Part shown: in pieces, positions 36,801-50,300 of the stretch
How positions within the stretch are numbered: position 1 is the stretch's first letter
Layout: each line of letters begins with the position of its first letter
From: Amyelois transitella
Taxonomy: Eukaryota; Arthropoda; Insecta; Lepidoptera; Pyralidae
DNA: 64,000 nucleotides
NCBI RefSeq assembly: GCF_032362555.1
Contig: NC_083512.1
Location: 5,692,001-5,756,000, forward strand
Direction of reading: 5' to 3'
Position numbers and translations under genes: made by a program
The notes under the pieces: model-generated
Told to the model about the DNA's origin: nothing
Database searches by the model: none
The model's input: the letters and a program-made list of their open reading frames with translations, nothing else

Positions 36801-39800
36801 TACCTTTTTTATTTTTTATATTCATATTCAATTTTTTTTCTTTTAAATCGTCACCTAAGTTTATTAATTTTAATATATTTTTTTTCTTATATTATTTATG
36901 ACAGTTGCTAAATTTCCGGATGGGTGTCCATAGTATAAATATAAAAAACCATTAAAGAGGCTCAATGACTCAATAATTGCTGTACATATTTTCATAATTG
37001 TGTTAAGCTTTTTTTCATGAAGTCCTCTTATATATATTGTATGTTATGTGTAATATGTATTACGTCAATAAGCAGGAGCGATAGTTACGTCACAAGATGC
37101 CTTAACTTTTGCCGCACTAATGCCATATCTTAAAAATATTTCAGGTCACTGAACTCAACGACATCCTGTCCAGGGATAAAGCAGTTCTCATGAATGATGG
37201 GAAATTCAAAACTCAGAGTTCTACTCCTTCGGACTTGGAAAGCGTTATACAAATCAGTGATGATGATGAAAATGAGGACTCTGGAAGTTTAAAGTGTAAA
37301 ATTTGTAAGTATATAATTAAGTCTCAACCACGGTTGCTCTCGCGCGTAATTTGTAGTGTGTTATTGTATAGCTACTGTAAATTTTCATTCAAATCCGATC
37401 ACTAGTTTCTGGATAAAAGGCATTTAAGTATACCTAACAGTAATACAATTTTTAAGCATCGCTCGCAGCAGCTACACAGCTAAAATACCCAGGATAAAAG
37501 TTGAACCGATATGGCTCTGCTCACCTTCACTGTAACATTGGTTGTAATTTTGTACTGTGCATTGTTCAACTTATTTGCCAATTACTTTATACTATATCTG
37601 AAGTAAATGTATATTTACGATATAAATTAAATTACAGGTGATCAACAATTTTCCACTCAAAAAACTCTGAAATTCCACATGAAGTACAAACACTTAGAGA
37701 GTCGACTCGTTTACCCGTGTCCAGACTGTCTAGAAATATTCTCAACTTCCTGGAGCGTTTACCGTCATCTGTTCAAAGTCCACAGGTAGGTAGGATTTAG
37801 TAAGTAGCGGTAGCGATAATTCGGGCTCAACCGCCACAAAGGGTCTTCCGCCAGGCTGATTGTTGTGCCTGGGGAACCGCGGCTCCGACGATGTTGAGTC
37901 GGAGGTTGTATTTATGCTGTAATCCATTATATCTTTAATTTGTGAGATTTAGAGTATGTGCTGTGATAAGCTGGTGGCGCGTGACATTTGGCCACAAGTG
38001 CAAAGTCTATTATAGGAACATTTGCAGCCTATGAAAACATATAAAAGGTAATCTTTTGCACTTAATATTAATTGCCTAACACTTGCATACCAACTTACCT
38101 ACGCAGATGTCTAAACCAAATGTACACGAATAATATAGGATAAGGTATTTATAACCATAAGTTCACCCTGTTCACCCATTATTTATAAGATATTTTATTT
38201 GATTCAGGAAAAGTGCTGCGCAAATTAGGAAGCTCAGAGAATCCATACAAGCTAAGGCATTCAAAATGAACAATCCTCCGGCATTTTATGAAAAACGTAA
38301 AAATATGAAACCAGCTGCTGTACAGAAGATTACTGAAGAGGAACGTCTTGATCAAGAAAATCAGGTAATAGGTTTAATACTTAGTGTACATATTTATTTT
38401 TTATATATCTAAGCTGAATTTTATAATGAATACCAAAATGCGAAAGAGAGTTATTAATTTCTTTCTTTATGCCAACGATTTATAAATTTTACCTATTGAC
38501 GAGGACATAAGATATCTCTTACCCCAGGCAGAATAAATTAATCTTAGAATTGAAATGCAATATAAAAACTTTATGGTGTGTCTGTTGTGATCATGACGTC
38601 CATTTCAGTACTTAGGTACCACTTTTAGTTGTTATTCCGAATTATATTTTATCAATTACGAATTTAAACATCTGCAGTACTAGTAGGTACTAGGACGTGA
38701 ATATCTTCATATAATACCTTCGGAAATATATAATGAATGAAATATGTTAATTTATCGTTACGTTTCAGGCGTGGATGGACAACGTAGAAGGCGACGGCGA
38801 CACGCCCCGCTGTTTCGGCTGCGGGCGCACGTTCGAGCGGCGCGCCGCGCTGGCGTCGCACACGCACACGTGCCAGCCGCGGTCGCGGGCGCTGGCCAGG
38901 AGGCCGCCTGAGACTAAGAAGATAGAGATTCAGATTCGTAAGGACTATAATAAGGGACCGTCTGCGGCGACTTTGCCGGCGGCGGTGAAGAATTCGGATG
39001 CTAATGGTAATTGTTTTTTAACAAGATTACAAGGAACCGTCGGCTAGTATGCCTATTTGATCTCACTCAGATCTCATAACTGTAGGTATACAAATTCATG
39101 ACATTCGTTTAAGACATGAATTATGAGTTCTCATCATATAGACATCCAGCTGATCAGTAATAATCCCTTTCAGTCTTGTGTCTGTAAGCTTTGTCTACTA
39201 CGTAATGTGTAAAGACGTGATGTATGTTATTTTAGTGGTTTGTTTGTAAACCCTTTATTACACAAAAAAAAATATTTCTGTAAATCTCTACTAGAGTGAA
39301 AACCTAGAATTAAATCTAATGCAGTATAAGCCTGGCACTACACATTTGTAATAAAAAAAATATATTTTGCCTATATGAATTAAAATGGAAATAAAATTAG
39401 AATAAAATTGGGAATACCAAGGTTCTAATTTTATTTCCATTTTTATAAGTATTTATTAGTAAGTAGTAATATTTTTTCAGTGTTAAAAATCTTAATTTCT
39501 TGGTTAGTTTCAGAAAATAAACAGACAGCCTGTACTCCTTCTAAACCAATAGTTAGAGAAGAGGAAAATGTTCCTGAAAATAAAACAGAGAAGTTGGAGG
39601 AAGCTACAATGGACATTCTAAAAGATGAGTCGATGTCTGACGATCCACCGAAATCACCCGATATGACTGAAGAAAACAAACCTGAGATGCTTCCAAGAGT
39701 TGTATCAAAACTGCCGTTTTCCCACCAAACAGAAAAAAGTAACATGATTGCGCTTCGGCAAAAAATTCAACCCAATGTTGATATCCCAAAACTAATGTGC

Positions 39801-41597
39801 AAAAAATGCGAAACTCAACATAAAAATATACAAGAACTGTTCGATCACATGGCTGAACATTACAAATGGGTGCGATATGCTTGCAAATTATGCAATTTCA
39901 AACATTATGATTTCGATAAATTGCCCGAACACGTTAAAGTAGTTCATAAGTTGAAAGGCGACTCAGATTTTTACTTTAGCACTGTAAAAGCAATTGATGG
40001 GACAGATGCCTTAGAATTGTCTGAATCCATAGAAGGAAATGATATAAATGAAGTAAGCCCTGACTCAAGACGACCTAGTAGATGTTCCAGTGACTCTAGT
40101 CGCGTGTCAGACGATAGTTCATCTAGCAGTATTAGAATGGAAACAGGGTCTAGAAAGCGTAAAATGAACCATAGCAGAACTCATACAAAGAAGAGAAAAG
40201 AGATTTCAAATGGTAAAAAACATTTATATTCTTCTTTAATAATTATATCTAATTTAATGTGAAATGTAAAGTAGGTTACCGATCTAATTCTTTTTTCTAT
40301 TTTATTTACAGATGAAGATGAGGATTTCAAATTAACCGCTGATTCGTCATTAGATAAAGATGTAAATAGTATGTTAATAGATAATGATTCTTCTTCAAAT
40401 ACAAAAACATTTGAAGAAAATTCTTCTGACTTGGATGATCTCGAAGACAAAATCACTAAAAGAAACACCGTCGACAGTATATCTTCTGTAGCGTCTCGTA
40501 GACCGATTCGCAATAAAACTAAACCCAAAAATGAGGACTTTGAATATGATTTATCTAACTTGTTAAAAATGGAAGCACAAGGCTATAGAGATTCACAATC
40601 TATTTCTAACACAAAAGTTACTCAGACAAAGAAAAGAAATACACAATCGGATATCATTGGTTATGAAAATCTTAACAGAGATTGCTGCGGAGCATTAACC
40701 ACACTAACCAAAAGAGCAACAGATAAAGCTGCCGCGGTCTTGAAAATGTCGAGCTATATTTTGCCTAAAAATCAGAAGGATGTCCGTATTTCAAATATAT
40801 TCGCGAAACCATTACCTAAACTTTCACGTAGTGAAAAGAACTCTCCTAAAAAAGAAATTACTGAAGATTGCAAAGATAAGCCTAGTCCACAGAAAGAACA
40901 AAAAAATGATGAAGACAATGTTAATGCCACAGATAAGGTTGATAAAGTATCTTCGAATGTTAATAACAGCTCCTCCGACGACGCAAAACCTGTCGATAAT
41001 TCTGGAGGATCGAGTGAAAATGTAAAATCAAGCAAAAGAATACCTGCTGTCCTTCCTATTACATTTCGTCGTCAGAGTTTAGAAGCCATTAAGCCACTAA
41101 TTAATAAAAACATCACGGACTTTAGTAAAGCTGGTATGAAAACTAAAATATTGGTTATAAAACCAATAAACAGAGGTAAAGATGGAAGTACAACACATGC
41201 CAAGACACCATTGAAATTCCAAACGATAAAACTGAAAGATCCTTCTAAAAGATCGTCTACAAGCGAAGCTAACTCATCTGATCAAGTAATGGTTGTAAAG
41301 GTACCGACAGTTGATCGCTCAACAGTAAAACCTGTGACAGATTCTAGTGTAAAGGAAATAGAAAAAAAAATCTCAAGTGTGCAACCTGATATCATTAACG
41401 ATGTAACTACGGCGAGTTCAGATGAAGTCACGGAAGATAACCGTGACAATACGCAACAAACTGATAGCAGTGAATCTGCCGATAGTGTTCCTAATGTGAT
41501 TGAAAATGTTAGAGATGTCGTCAAAGACAATATTGCTAATGACAATGAAATATCATCAGTAATCAATAATTCGGAAAATAGTCAGGTTTCATCGTAG
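33812..41597 (+). CDS. ZNF800: ZNF800-like zinc-finger protein
   Basis: Nine exons: 33812-33997, 36270-36431, 36524-36799, 37145-37304, 37638-37785, 38208-38364, 38769-39006, 39514-40212 and 40312-41597; about 1,103 aa. The first 100 residues (LLRKPILTS..., then YECKVCRNIFRSLANFISHK) resemble the start of vertebrate ZNF800, a nuclear zinc-finger repressor. Finger ligands: Cys77/Cys80/His93/Cys98; Cys259/Cys262/His275/His280; Cys289/Cys292/His305/His310; Cys378/Cys381/His394/Cys398; a pair at Cys538/Cys541/His554/His558 and Cys566/Cys569/His582/His587. The last 430 residues are Ser/Lys/Asp-rich and probably disordered. The protein is longer than the vertebrate one (664 aa). Two insertions sit just inside introns 1 and 5. 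DNA targets are unknown. Confidence 0.88.
34007..35893. mobile_element. TIR DNA transposon in ZNF800-like intron 1
   Basis: Inverted ends of about 40 bp at 34007-34046 and 35853-35893 match with two or three differences, starting ATATCGCACCTCCG. A TA dinucleotide flanks both sides (34005-34006, 35894-35895), as in elements that duplicate TA. The motif gtcacaactc recurs near both ends and internally at about 34231 and 35625, like sub-terminal transposase-binding repeats. Inside is only a broken protein remnant, so the element is non-autonomous. It begins 9 bp beyond the exon 1 splice donor. Confidence 0.8.
34570..35104 (-). pseudogene. Broken protein remnant inside the TIR transposon
   Basis: On the minus strand a frame opens at 35104 with MFRARKILDMCLETN and continues through a NKENVPLLET segment. 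The sense then appears to shift frame near 34955, into a segment with SNSDHDEISAEECLSAFEDS, which stops. It shifts again into a serine-run segment with a preceding KKRKI basic patch. This looks like the N-terminal part of a protein carried by the element, decayed by frameshifts. I do not recognise the family. Confidence 0.35.
37806..37996 (-). mobile_element. Solo LTR related to the TRIM element
   Basis: On the minus strand it begins TGTGGCCAAATGTCACGCGCC and ends CGCTACCGCTACT, paralleling the LTRs at 28261 and 28883. It shares the 'ggagccgcggttccccaggc' and 'agcctggcggaaga' blocks. No second LTR or internal sequence is nearby, so it is a solo LTR. Flanks are agta and agtg, an imperfect 4-bp duplication. 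It lies 20 bp past the exon 5 donor of the ZNF800-like gene. Confidence 0.8.
39382..39443. repeat. Perfect 21-bp inverted repeat (hairpin)
   Basis: Arms 39382-39402 and 39423-39443 are exact reverse complements with a 20-nt loop. It lies in ZNF800-like intron 7, ending about 70 nt before the preferred exon 8 acceptor. It is AT-rich. Confidence 0.9.
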
Positions 41598-41700
41598 AAA
41601 CTTATTGCGTAACCTATATACGAGTATATTTCACTGCCTTCAGTAACAAATAGCTTTTGCTGTGTTATGTTTATTTCTGTTATGTTTTGTTAGGTAGCCC

Positions 41701-41706
41701 AATAAA
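41701..41706 (+). terminator. Polyadenylation signal, ZNF800-like gene
   Basis: AATAAA 104 bp after the stop codon, the first canonical hexamer downstream. Confidence 0.6.
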
Positions 41707-42420
41707 GAATTGCTATAGTATTACGTAAAAATATTTTTATTAAACCCAAGTATTCTATATTCCTCAACTATTAACCTATTAAGTGAAAATTCTCCTCATG
41801 TTGCTTGTGTTATTACGTAAAAGAATTGTATTATATACTCATTTCTTGAACCTCGTTAATAATTTCAAAAATTTCCAGCAGATCGTGGTCTTTCGAATTT
41901 TATCGTAATATACTACAGCTCTATACAACCTGTAAGGCATAAAGACGTGATTATGTGTGTTTATGTATTAAAATATAATTTCAATATTTTCCGAAAATAA
42001 TTTTATGCAGATATGTCCAGAAATTCACCCTCGTGGGAATTTGGAAATTCCTCTTCTCCCTTATAACCCCAATGTAACTATAGGAAATGTTTCAGTTTAC
42101 GAGAATAATAGAGCTGTGCTTCGGCATTTGTTTTTGCATTGAATGATGTCGCGTCTTTATCCTTTATGGAGTAGACTGCCGCCAAATGTTACGATTACGA
42201 GATTGGTGGACAATAAATATAGGTAGTTGCCAGATTATAAACTCTAAAATTACAATAATTTGTACCTCTGAATCTAGACTTACCACTCATAGGAAGTAAT
42301 AATAATAAACTAGCAGTGAAACTTCAGCTATGTCACCTACATATGATAGGGAAATTGATCGACAAGAGATGAAAATGCAATAGTTATAATATTAACCCAA
42401 CGAACGTATATTGATCAAAT

Positions 42421-42588
42421 TAAGGACGTCCTTTTAAAGGGTCAGGTCAAGAGTACCCGAAACCGCCGAGCTTGCATGAAGAGATGAATGTGGATGAAGC
42501 GAAGGAAGTATGCAGTGATCGTGGCAAGTGGAAAGATGTAGTTTCTGCCTAACCCTCCGGGAAAGAGGCGTGATTTTTATGTATGTAA
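42421..42588 (+). repeat. 3' tail of a LINE-type retroelement
   Basis: Shares about 120 bp with 61332-61467, ending 'ccctccgggaaagaggcgtg' and an ATGT-rich tail. Its plus-strand translation leaves a degenerate C-terminus around MNVDEAKEVC.DRGKWKDVV, which looks like the end of a reverse-transcriptase polyprotein. It is strongly 5'-truncated. The clade is not certain. Confidence 0.65.
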
Positions 42589-42867
42589 CCAAACTAGAAT
42601 CGAAGCTTCACCAAGCAAGGTTCACTTATCTGTTCAAAAGTAGGTTATAGTTCTCTGAACTTTAGTATCAAATAAACATACCTATTTATGTAGAGCAAAT
42701 AAATTTGTAGAAAAAAGAAATGGAGGACGCCCCACTACATTCCACCAAGAACAATAAACTTTTCCATTTTAGTAGCTTCCAGCATCAGACTAGGTACCTT
42801 TACTATTCATAAACTATACTTATGTAAGATACCAGTCTAATTCATTCCAAATATCATTTATACATAC

Positions 42868-42960
42868 ATAGGTATAATGTCGTCTTTATTAATTATAGGG
42901 TAGACAGAGCTGATAGTCTCTAAAAGATTGAAAGGCCACATTCAGGTTATTTTGTATGAA
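42868..42960 (-). repeat. Fragment of SINE-like repeat family A
   Basis: Diverged minus copy of the tail half, recognisable by 'agggtagacagagctgatagtct' and 'aggccacattcag'. Confidence 0.55.
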
Positions 42961-43079
42961 AACGCTGAACAGAATTCATTCTCTTCCCATATGATGAAGT
43001 ACAATTTACTGGGTTGGAAGTTGAAACTTTTGGAGGGTAATTATATAAAAAAAACAATGCTTTAGTTATTAGGTACTAT

Positions 43080-43089
43080 TTTATTTATT
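43080..43089 (-). terminator. Polyadenylation signals, ATP synthase beta
   Basis: Two overlapping AATAAA hexamers on the minus strand, about 45 bp after the stop codon. Confidence 0.6.
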
Positions 43090-43132
43090 TTTTAGAAATA
43101 CAATAACATCTCATCCAATCATGTCTACACAT

Positions 43133-45115
<1,983 letters not shown>

Positions 45116-47253
45116 ATGAATCAAATAGGAAAAGTTTTGCGGGTGTGTATTGATAATATTTATTTCTTGCAAGTTTTTTTTTAGGTTATAAACCCAGAAT
45201 TTAGCTGCAATAAAGTTGTTTTTTTGTTTTGTGCAGGGTTTATCGCGGCAACAAGCTCTCCCTAAACTTTACTATGCAAGATCGCTTATTGTGCCCAACA
45301 AACTTACCGTTGTCTACATGAGACAGCAAGGCACTGTAGCTTTGGAGGACAGTTACATTAAGAAATTTATGAAAGCTGTTGGTTGGATGGACCAGTCAAG
45401 AACGGTAATTAAGTATTTACAGTAATTGTTACTACTAGGTTGAACAAATAAATATCTGACCCGGCCGTATATTGCGACCCATTAGGTGTTCCTTGTTCAC
45501 CAAATCTCAAATGAGAACATGTGAAACTTATTTGATACTGGGGCAGTATTTATGTTTTTTGATTTTTAAATAGAGCTACTCTTAAGATTACTTTGTCTGA
45601 GTTCCACCAAGACAAAAAAATAAAAATTCAGAAGTGAGAATTGATTGAATAAGATAAATTTTCAGGAAATAAATTACACTGTAAAATATTATGATGATTG
45701 ACTGTCTCACAGTTAAATTCAAAATTAATTCCTGATAATTTCAAATGTAATATTTCTACATTTTTATTATTCTGAAAAGATGGAATTCTTTTTCAGAATA
45801 ATAAAAATGTAGTATAATCAAAATTTGATTTACTCAAATTATTAGTTCTTTTACTTTCAAACACAAAACAAGTCTTTTTGCTGTTCACAGCGTCTTAAAC
45901 TCACAGGATATTTTCTTTATGAAAGTATTCCTGACAAAGTGGCATACCAAGAATGGTTTCAAGAGTTGAACCTTCCGGATACATTTGCATCATGGTTCAC
46001 CGTCACAGAGCTGCATGTTTGGATGCTGATGGTACGGTACATGGCCGAAGATATCATGGCCACTTCCATTGACAAGAAGAAATATGTGAAAGGAGATGGC
46101 CATTTTGTGAGAAACTGTATTGTAGAGGCATTGTGGGCTGACGTTGGGAATAAAATTAAATTATTAGAGGTTTGTTGTTAGTTTGCCTAACCATTAAAAA
46201 ACATGCTATCTTTAAGTCACATCTCAAATTCCAGGGAAATGATTCTATTGGAAAATCTCAGTGCATCTCTAGACCTCAAAAGGAACTTACATGTCTATTT
46301 CAAATCTTTTGACCCAGTGGTTTGGACTAAATTAGTCAGTGTCATCTTTTATTGCATACTAGAAGCCCGCCAACATGATATAAACATAGACTAGACCTGC
46401 AGATAATGTACCTTTTTGAGTGTATGTTTTTAATAGTAAACAGTGAACAAATTTTCGTCAAATATTCAGTTACCTACTGAACTTAAAATTTTCCCTTATG
46501 CAGCACCCCATAGGTATTTAATACAAATGTAATAAATTTTTCAGGGTGCTAATCCTACAATAGCAAAGAAACAAGTGTCGGAATTATCAGAGCAGTTCCA
46601 GGCGGCATTGGTGGCTTACGATGAGGGACTGGAAGATGACAGAATTTTAGCAGCTGCTATTTGGAGAAGGTTTTACTCATTATCTCCAGATGTTAACGCA
46701 GAGCATGTAGAGAAAATCGTCAAGTTTGTTAGACATCAGGTGAGTTGCTATTATTGCTACATATTTGGTATAGAATGTAAATAAAGATTATGTATTTATT
46801 AAAACTTTAATCAGCCTTAAATTTATAACAAGTGAGCATAATGTAAAAGCATCCTCTGTCATTCAACCTTTAAAGAATGGCAAACAGTTAAAAAATCATT
46901 AATTCAGATAATAAACAAATTATTTCCAAAGTGAGTTGATGTCAGAAATATATACAAATAAATAGTCAAAATTTAAGCAAAATAAAAACAAATAGTTTAC
47001 GACGATTAGAGGGTAGATGTCATCTTATTGATAAAATTTCTAAAAACAATAATGTGCACGAAGCAAAGGCAGTACTTTCTTATCCAGCATTTGAATATGG
47101 ATGAATACTTAAATTGATCCATAATTACACTTTTCGCGTATAAAGTAGATCATTTATAATATTTTTTTGCAGATGTCAAGTTTAGACAAAATATCTAGTC
47201 AAGATTTAAAATGGAAGCCTGGAATCAATTGGTTAAGTATACTTGATCAGTAG
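45116..47253 (+). CDS. UQCC1: Ubiquinol-cytochrome c reductase complex assembly factor 1
   Basis: Five exons: 45116-45142, 45237-45404, 45891-46169, 46545-46739 and 47173-47253, giving 249 aa. It is the homologue of yeast Cbp3, a mitochondrial chaperone that, with the Cbp6/UQCC2 partner, helps synthesis and assembly of cytochrome b into complex III. The ubiquinol-cytochrome c chaperone domain runs from about residue 75 to 225, with the typical LPDTFASWFTVTELHVWMLMVRY helix and LVAYDEGLEDDRILAAAIWRRFY block. The N-terminal presequence is short (MNQIGKVLRGLSRQQ) and positively charged. Exon 1 is only 27 nt and intron 1 is 94 nt. An upstream ATG at 45108 stops at once, so the start is at 45116. 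It is slightly shorter than human UQCC1 (299 aa). Confidence 0.93.
45756..45812. repeat. Perfect 23-bp inverted repeat (hairpin)
   Basis: Arms 45756-45778 and 45790-45812 are exact reverse complements around an 11-nt loop. It lies in UQCC1 intron 2, ending 78 nt before the exon 3 acceptor. As RNA it would form a near-ideal short hairpin. Confidence 0.9.
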
Positions 47254-47260
47254 TTTGCAT

Positions 47261-47277
47261 TTTATTATTAATTTATT
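47261..47277 (-). terminator. Polyadenylation signals, SMPD1-like gene A
   Basis: Minus-strand AATAAA hexamers at 47261-47266 and 47272-47277, 64-80 bp past the SMPD1-like A stop. They lie upstream of the UQCC1 signal, so the transcripts overlap. Confidence 0.55.
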
Positions 47278-47303
47278 GAAGTTGTTAGTGTTGAAAATAT
47301 GTA

Positions 47304-47309
47304 AATAAA
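47304..47309 (+). terminator. Polyadenylation signal, UQCC1
   Basis: AATAAA 51 bp after the UQCC1 stop codon; cleavage would fall at or just inside the SMPD1-like A coding end. Confidence 0.6.
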
Positions 47310-47340
47310 TAATTATAAAATATGCTTTTTGTTGTAAAAT

Positions 47341-50300
47341 TTAACGTAGTCTACTCATATACAATCTAGTTATTTCTTCACATTTTCGACGATCCCAAAG
47401 TTCTGTAATGACAATGTTGCAAAGGTAATTTACTTTACACTCATGATCACAGACGGGCCAACGTGCGTCACTTAGTTTAGAATAGTATGCTGCATATAGA
47501 TCTAAGTAGTATCCACCAGATGACATGGCGTGTACCAATTTATCGATGGACGCAGGAGAAAGGTCAATCAAATCGAATGAATTCTTGAAGTCGTAAAGCT
47601 GGAACCAGTGTGGACGTCTGTTAGGCGTAAGATTTGCTTCGGTTACGTTGTAGGAGAAACACAGCATGCTCGTGGGTTCCTAAAAGGTATTTAGATTTTA
47701 GATAGTTTCATATACGGTACGAGACTTATGGAGCTGCATATTATTATATATATATTTAAATGAAATAGAAAGCAGGAGTGCTAGGAGAAGGATCGATACC
47801 GAATCCAAAAAATGTGATTCATATTTTTTTCTGTCTGTATATTGAATCACGCAAAAACTAAGGGTTGGATAACGACGAAACTTGGTAAGTACCATTAACT
47901 TAAGCATCTAAGCATCACAAAGGGTACTTGTAAATCACCAAAAAATAATTGCTCCTGCAGGATTTGCGATAAACGTGAATGTGCGCGGGCAAAAGCTAGT
48001 CATTTATATACTTACGAACGTTAATATGTCGAAATCCATGATTTTGTAATTGAGATTGTAGAAGGTATGGGCTGTGGCGGCGCCGCCACCCCAAGCCACA
48101 TTTATTGGGGAACCATCTGAAGAGCTGTAGAATAACTTAAACTGGTCCGAATGCACGTGGCCGTTGAATTCAGCTGCGATTGTCGATGAAAACCTAAAAT
48201 CAGTCACTTGATTTATTTTACCAGTGATGGAGAAACAGTTTATACGCTAATAGACAAACTTACTTCGCATGTGAAACCTCTATAATATGAAGTCAATATT
48301 TGTATCAATTTGCGCTTTCAAAGCGCACGCACCCAGTGGACCAGAGTCCACTGGAAAAATTGCATCAACCAGATGGCCATAATGGATGGATACCGTTTGC
48401 ATAAATCGAAAAAGTAATGCATAAAAATATGCATGCGTATAAGTCGAAACAGACTTTATTTAAATTTAGAGCTAGATCTTAGAAATTTTGGGTACGGCAC
48501 CTGATCGCAACTGTTCTTCTCATACTTAAATTTATGTTATGCATTTATGTTATTATTTTATATGCATTCAAAATAAAGTTTTATCTATCTACATTACGTA
48601 GTTTAAGAGGAAGTTTACCGATTCACAATCTTGTTGTATTCCCTAGACCACGAATGTATTAGATCGTGCCTCCCTGGCGGTATGTGCGCTAAGATGTGGA
48701 CTTTTTCTCCAGCCAGTTCAGATTGGTAGAGCTCTTGAACCAGCCAGTCTAAATGTTTCTTGGAGTCCAGAGGATCATAAACTAACCACCTGAAAAAAAT
48801 AATAATGTAATAATTTTTTTTTGCTATTAAGTACCATAGCACTATTTTTTTTTATTGATTGATATTCTTCTTTTAAATCGAAAGAATACCTTACCAATTA
48901 TCTCTGTAGGCAATATTGTTATTCAAAGTAATAACTTTTAGTCCAGGTCTTGGCCTTACTGAGAAGTCCCCTCGTTCAAGAAGCGAAGCCTTGGCTTCGT
49001 CAGTCAGATACGGGCCCCATTTGTTTACCAAGGCTTCATACAGCCAAGTTGTATTGAGATTACCAACAACGCGAGTGGGTGCAAATCTGAAAAAAAAAAA
49101 ATATGTATTCTTTGGTGCTGACTTCATACACCTTATCAAATAAAGATTTGGTCGGTTCGTATTTGAAAAAAAGACATATTCCGCTGCTGACCAAAAGTAT
49201 CCGCAATCGTTCATAACTTAGCTACGCCTATTTTTAAAAGCTTTTATTAATCATTTATATCCGTCTTCTGTCCTTGTACCATCAATGGTACTGAACTGGA
49301 GGGAAAATATAATTGGTACTGCGTTTTTTGTTTACGACTTTACATTTTACAAAACCAAAGTTCTGATAAATGCGGGTACTGATTTATTCATCGTATCATT
49401 AACTACTTCTATTGCCTAATCTGTTACAGATAAGATAAATGCACGCGTTTCACAACATACAGTACACTCATCTGATTTACTTAAGCGACATTTTTGCACG
49501 CCTGCGGTTATCTCATTTTAGGCTTACTTTGATAGGCAAATAGTACAAATAAATTGGGGATGTTTTGAGGGTTTGAGACACACATGTCACGCCTTTATTT
49601 TTCCCTTACGAATCAGGCGCGTGTCACATACGTCTGACTTCTTCTGAAACTACGATAATCTCTAGGAGAGTGATGATAAGTGTGCTTAATAACAACCATA
49701 TACTCACTGATTAGTAGGCTGGGCTTCATGGTTACCAATAGTCGGTACAACTAGAACATGTTCACCAAAAGATGATCTCATCTTGTCGATCAAATGACGA
49801 TTCATATCATCAATTAATTCATATGATGTTTCCCAAACTCCGTGGTCGATGGTGTCGCCTACGTAATAGACCATGTCGATGTCCTAGAAAAGACACATAA
49901 TAATAGCTTTACACACTTGTGTGAAATCAAACATTTTAAGTTAAATTTTAATACCCAGGTACTTAATTCCTTTATCTGATTCATTAAATCGAGATATTGT
50001 AAATCATTGAAAGGAGACGTATTTTAAAAGATAAGTATCGAATAGCGTTTAAGAATGCTATATGTTGAGAATGATATAAAAGCTCAACCAGAAACTTTTA
50101 TTTTCATTTCTAACAGACTTACCGGATGAGTTTCGGCAATTCTGTCGATAACATCATCATATGCCCATAGAGGCGTGTCACAATTGCGATAGTCTCCCCA
50201 ATATCCCGCGGGTGGTTCATTTTGCTTAATCCTATAATATAAATGTTTATCAGTGCGGACATACTGCATTATTTCAAAAGGAAAAGGTTCAGTCTCATCA

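Larger units (their letters stand above)
41598..43132. other. Intergenic region between convergent ZNF800-like and ATP synthase beta genes
   Basis: Contains the 3' UTRs of both genes (signals at 41701 and 43080-43089), a LINE tail at 42421-42588 and a family A fragment at 42868-42960. No further gene is supported. Confidence 0.6.
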
